Part shown: piece by piece, positions 61,806 to 64,000 of the stretch | How the letters are laid out: each line of letters opens with the position of its first letter | Numbering within the stretch: the first letter of the stretch is position 1 | Assembly: GCF_026262645.1 (NCBI RefSeq) | Contig: NZ_SHNO01000001.1 | Coordinates: 434,001 to 498,000 of the forward strand | Length of the DNA stretch: 64,000 bases | Origin: Candidatus Marimicrobium litorale | GTDB taxonomy: Bacteria; Pseudomonadota; Gammaproteobacteria; Pseudomonadales; Halieaceae | Direction of reading: 5' to 3' | Position numbers and translations under genes: made by a program | Notes under the pieces: model-generated | Told to the model about the DNA's origin: nothing | Databases searched by the model: none | What the model saw: the letters and a program-made list of their open reading frames with translations, nothing else

Positions 61806-62231
61806 ATGAAGATAGTAAAGTTGACTGGCACACTGGGGGTATCGGCGCAAATAACACCGGAGGATGTCGCTGAAATTGCTGCGCGGGGCTATCGCGTATT
61901 GATTAACAATCGGCCCGAGGGTGAGGAAGAGGCTCAGCCAGCCGAATCGTCCATTGCAGCCGCTGCGCGCGATGCGGGTATTGAATATCATTTCATGCCA
62001 GTCACACACTCAACATTCCCCGGCTCGCATTTCGATGCTATGAGCGACTTGTTGGATGATCAGGAGCGACCAGTTCTGGCGTTTTGCCGCTCGGGTACAC
62101 GCTGTGCGAATCTCTGGGTTGCCAGCGTAGATGCTATGGAGCGTGAATCAGCAGTAGACGTTGCCGAACAGCGGGGTTTCGACCTTGGCATGGTTTCACG
62201 CTTCCTCGCAGAGGGCGGGACACAGTGCTGA
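61806..62231 (+). CDS. DUF442/TIGR01244 phosphatase-like (Blh-type) protein
   Basis: 141 residues. Fold of dual-specificity-like phosphatases: GYRVLINNRPEGEEE, YHFMPVTH and the P-loop AFCRSGTRCANLW (Cys-x5-Arg with Cys in FCRSGTR). TIGR01244 members are linked to sulfide/persulfide or beta-lactamase-like hydrolase partners; no such partner is adjacent. GTGGAGGG site upstream of ATG 61806. Confidence 0.82.
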   Translation: MKIVKLTGTLGVSAQITPEDVAEIAARGYRVLINNRPEGEEEAQPAESSIAAAARDAGIEYHFMPVTHSTFPGSHFDAMSDLLDDQERPVLAFCRSGTRCANLWVASVDAMERESAVDVAEQRGFDLGMVSRFLAEGGTQC

Positions 62232-62262
62232 TCCATCGTCCGATAAAGAGTGAGTATGCGGT

Positions 62263-62973
62263 ATGACAGCAGAGCCCGAAGTGCGTCCCGCCAGTACGGT
62301 TGTCCTGTTGCGCAACTCCACGGGAGGGCTGCAAACATTGATGCTCAGGCGAAATAAGGCGTTGATATTTGCCGGTGGAGCATGGGTATTCCCGGGAGGG
62401 TCTCTGGAAGCAGAGGACCTTGCCGCTGCCAACAACAATATCGAAATGGCGTCCCGTTTTGCGGCGGCACGTGAAGCTCAGGAGGAGTCTGGCCTGACAG
62501 CAAGGGTAGATGAGATGGTGTTGCTCAGCCATTGGACGACGCCTGTTGGAGAGCCTCGTCGTTTTTCAACCTGGATTTATGCGGCCCCGGTGGCAGACGA
62601 TGTCGATGTTGTTATTGATGGTAGTGAAATTCATGATTCGAAATGGCTGGACGTTAGCGAAGCAATTGCCGCCCATAAAGAGGGCGATCTCAACATGCTG
62701 CCGCCAACTTACTTCACACTGTTGCGACTTGCGGATTATGGAACGGTCGAACACATGACGGCCGTCGAACGGGATTCGCCGGCGCCCGAAGTGTTCCCGG
62801 TCTTCAGCGTTGATGGGGATGACCTTATGGTGATGTTCAGGGGTGATGCCGGTTACGACGCCAGGGATGGTTCCATTGCGGGGCCGCGTCATCGAGCGGT
62901 GCTTATTGGCGGCTATTGGCGCTATCACTATACTGATGTCGATCCTGCCTATCCGCCGCTGGTGCAGCAGTGA
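62263..62973 (+). CDS. Nudix hydrolase
   Basis: 236 residues. Nudix box in the form GGSLEAEDL...AAREAQEESGL: the G and the R-E-x2-E-E-x-G motif are visible, with an insert between them. AWVFPGGSLE precedes it. The long C-terminal part (ESGLTA to the end) is typical of the larger acyl-CoA- or ADP-ribose-type Nudix proteins, such as NUDT19-like CoA diphosphatases. Its stop TGA overlaps the GTG of the cytochrome gene by four bases. Confidence 0.85.
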   Translation: MTAEPEVRPASTVVLLRNSTGGLQTLMLRRNKALIFAGGAWVFPGGSLEAEDLAAANNNIEMASRFAAAREAQEESGLTARVDEMVLLSHWTTPVGEPRRFSTWIYAAPVADDVDVVIDGSEIHDSKWLDVSEAIAAHKEGDLNMLPPTYFTLLRLADYGTVEHMTAVERDSPAPEVFPVFSVDGDDLMVMFRGDAGYDARDGSIAGPRHRAVLIGGYWRYHYTDVDPAYPPLVQQ

Positions 62974-63650
62974 ACTCTCTACCGGGCAAGACCGCGCGGC
63001 GAAGGCCGCTGTGGGATATCCCGACAAGGGTCTTTCATTGGGCCGTGGTGTGTTTGTTGCCTTTGTCCTGGTGGAGCGCAGAGCAGCAGCGTTTTGAAGT
63101 CCATCAGTGGCTCGGCTATACCCTCCTGGTGCTGGTGTTGAGCCGTATCCTGTGGGGTATTGTAGGCAGTCGTCACTCGCGGTTTGCTGATTTTCTTGTG
63201 GGTCCGGCCGAGGTCAAGCGGTATCTCCAAGGGGGTGGCGCTCGCAGTCGAGGACATAATCCACTTGGGGGGTGGTCCGTGATGTTGTTGCTGACATTGT
63301 TGTTGGCTCAGGCAGTGAGCGGATTATTTAACAGCGATGATATCCTGTTTTCCGGGCCGCTTTACTACTGGGTGAATAGCGACGTTCAGAGCGCCATGGG
63401 AGTGATTCATGAGGTTGTTTTTAACATTCTTCTCGCGCTGGTAAGTCTGCATATTTGTGTGGTTTGCTTTTACCAGCTGCATCGACGTGAAAAACTGATT
63501 CAAGCCATGATTGCAGGTTCCGCGTCGGGAAAGGAGGGGCTTGCTCCCGTTGTGTCCAAATGGCGGCTAGTGCCGATTGTATTACTTGTTTCTTGTGGCC
63601 TTTGGCTTCTCATTGCGCAGGCCCCGGGCCCGGTTTACCTGGGTTTTTAA
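62970..63650 (+). CDS. Cytochrome b561-type membrane protein
   Basis: 226 residues from GTG 62970 within the Nudix stop (GTGA). Four membrane helices with haem-coordinating His candidates in PTRVFHWAVVCL, FEVHQWLGYTLL, VIHEVVFNILLALVSLHICVV; a fifth helix at the C-terminus (LVPIVLLVSCGLWLLIAQ). It is the [Ni-Fe]-hydrogenase-cytochrome-like form with W-D-I-P-T-R-V-F-H-W start. It probably moves electrons between quinone and a periplasmic partner; no cytochrome c gene is adjacent in the window. Confidence 0.88.
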   Translation: MNSLPGKTARRRPLWDIPTRVFHWAVVCLLPLSWWSAEQQRFEVHQWLGYTLLVLVLSRILWGIVGSRHSRFADFLVGPAEVKRYLQGGGARSRGHNPLGGWSVMLLLTLLLAQAVSGLFNSDDILFSGPLYYWVNSDVQSAMGVIHEVVFNILLALVSLHICVVCFYQLHRREKLIQAMIAGSASGKEGLAPVVSKWRLVPIVLLVSCGLWLLIAQAPGPVYLGF

Positions 63651-63720
63651 CGACTGTGAGCGCGGCTTTTTTGCGTTTGCGTGCGCGACGGTCTCAACGA
63701 TGAATAGCGGAGGGAATGCT

Positions 63721-64000
63721 GTGACAGAAGGTGGGTGTCTGTGTGGCGAGGTTCGGTTCTCGGTGGAGCGTTTCGATTCCTCGGTCTTCAAGTGCCATTG
63801 TTCAAAGTGTAGAAAAGCGTTTGGGGGCGCATCGAGCGCGGCGGCCCTCGCCGCCGAGACGTCGTTTCGCTGGCTAAAAGGAAGTGAAGAGGTGCGCGAA
63901 TACCGTTGTGAGAGCGGATTCCTTCGGCGCTTCTGCCCGCAATGCGGCTCTGTGGTGCCGCAGTTTTTGCCCGACTATCAACTCCAATGGATTCCCATGG
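63721..64000 (+). CDS. GFA-family zinc-binding protein, partial at window end
   Basis: Open frame from GTG 63721, preceded by GGAGG seven bases upstream, running off the window end; an in-frame ATG at 63700 is the alternative. It reads EGGCLCGEVRFSVE, KCHCSKCRKAFG and RRFCPQCGSVVPQFLPDYQ, the C-x-C, C-x-C-x2-C and C-x2-C zinc ligands of the glutathione-dependent formaldehyde-activating (GFA) fold. Most GFA proteins are not true formaldehyde enzymes. About 93 residues are visible and the C-terminal end lies outside. Confidence 0.85.
   Translation, partial: MTEGGCLCGEVRFSVERFDSSVFKCHCSKCRKAFGGASSAAALAAETSFRWLKGSEEVREYRCESGFLRRFCPQCGSVVPQFLPDYQLQWIPM

Overview
The window looks like chromosomal DNA of a free-living, aerobic Gram-negative bacterium. 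Evidence for this is a TonB-dependent receptor, many lipobox lipoproteins, a BASS-family carrier, a long-form PurC, lipoyl synthase, the RibBX type of riboflavin enzyme and a DUF3301 protein. The dense set of acyl-CoA, crotonase and lipid-transfer-type thiolase genes is typical of marine gammaproteobacteria such as the OM60/NOR5 (Halieaceae) group. That placement is inference from gene content; no rRNA or other taxonomic marker is present. GC content seems to be in the mid-fifties per cent by eye.

Layout. 1-4.4 kb: tail of a flavin monooxygenase, a glutathione transferase, a large PEP-utilising enzyme built like rifampicin phosphotransferase, and an SDR without the catalytic Tyr. 4.4-7.0 kb: SYLF protein, orphan periplasmic binding protein, APH-fold kinase. 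7.1-15.7 kb: a catabolic block with a type I extradiol dioxygenase on the minus strand and, on the plus strand, two DUF35 proteins, two Ltp-type thiolases, an acyl-CoA synthetase, two crotonases and a nitroreductase. This is the gene kit expected for CoA-dependent shortening of a steroid- or terpenoid-like or aromatic substrate. 15.8-25.1 kb: MpaB-type haem oxygenase, PhoX-family protein, the minus-strand set thiolase-RibBX-EthD, and an AraC/GlxA-type regulator divergent from a large ketoacyl synthase and an FkbM methyltransferase. 25.2-34.5 kb: a nitroreductase, dienoyl-CoA isomerase, PPIase-HupE pair, PPK2, BASS carrier, carboxylesterase, lipoprotein, alpha/beta hydrolase and DUF3301.

34.5-44.9 kb is the most unusual part. 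It holds an AT-rich stretch with DnaA-box matches, queD, tRNA-Val and tRNA-Asp, a gene-poor stretch with small ORFs, LOG, Rap1a, TetR and LysM-peptidase genes, two adjoining AhpD/CMD-like genes joined by a hexanucleotide array, and a ten-copy 8-bp repeat. 44.9-64 kb is mostly housekeeping and envelope functions: carotenoid oxygenase, fasciclin protein, M13 peptidase, SMP-30 protein, SmpA-like lipoproteins, lipA, PLP deaminase-like enzyme, TonB receptor, truncated haemoglobin, purC, TauE/SafE carrier, crotonase, DUF442 phosphatase-like protein, Nudix, cytochrome b561 and a GFA protein cut by the window end.

The strongest unexplained observation is a pair of 28-29 residue membrane proteins, both beginning MNAKNEL, encoded about 15 kb apart on opposite strands (36996-37085 plus, 51683-51769 minus). 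Next come the origin-like DnaA-box region and the array of Shine-Dalgarno-like repeats between the two CMD genes, where a -1 frameshift would fuse the two proteins. No CRISPR array, transposase, integrase or phage gene was recognised.
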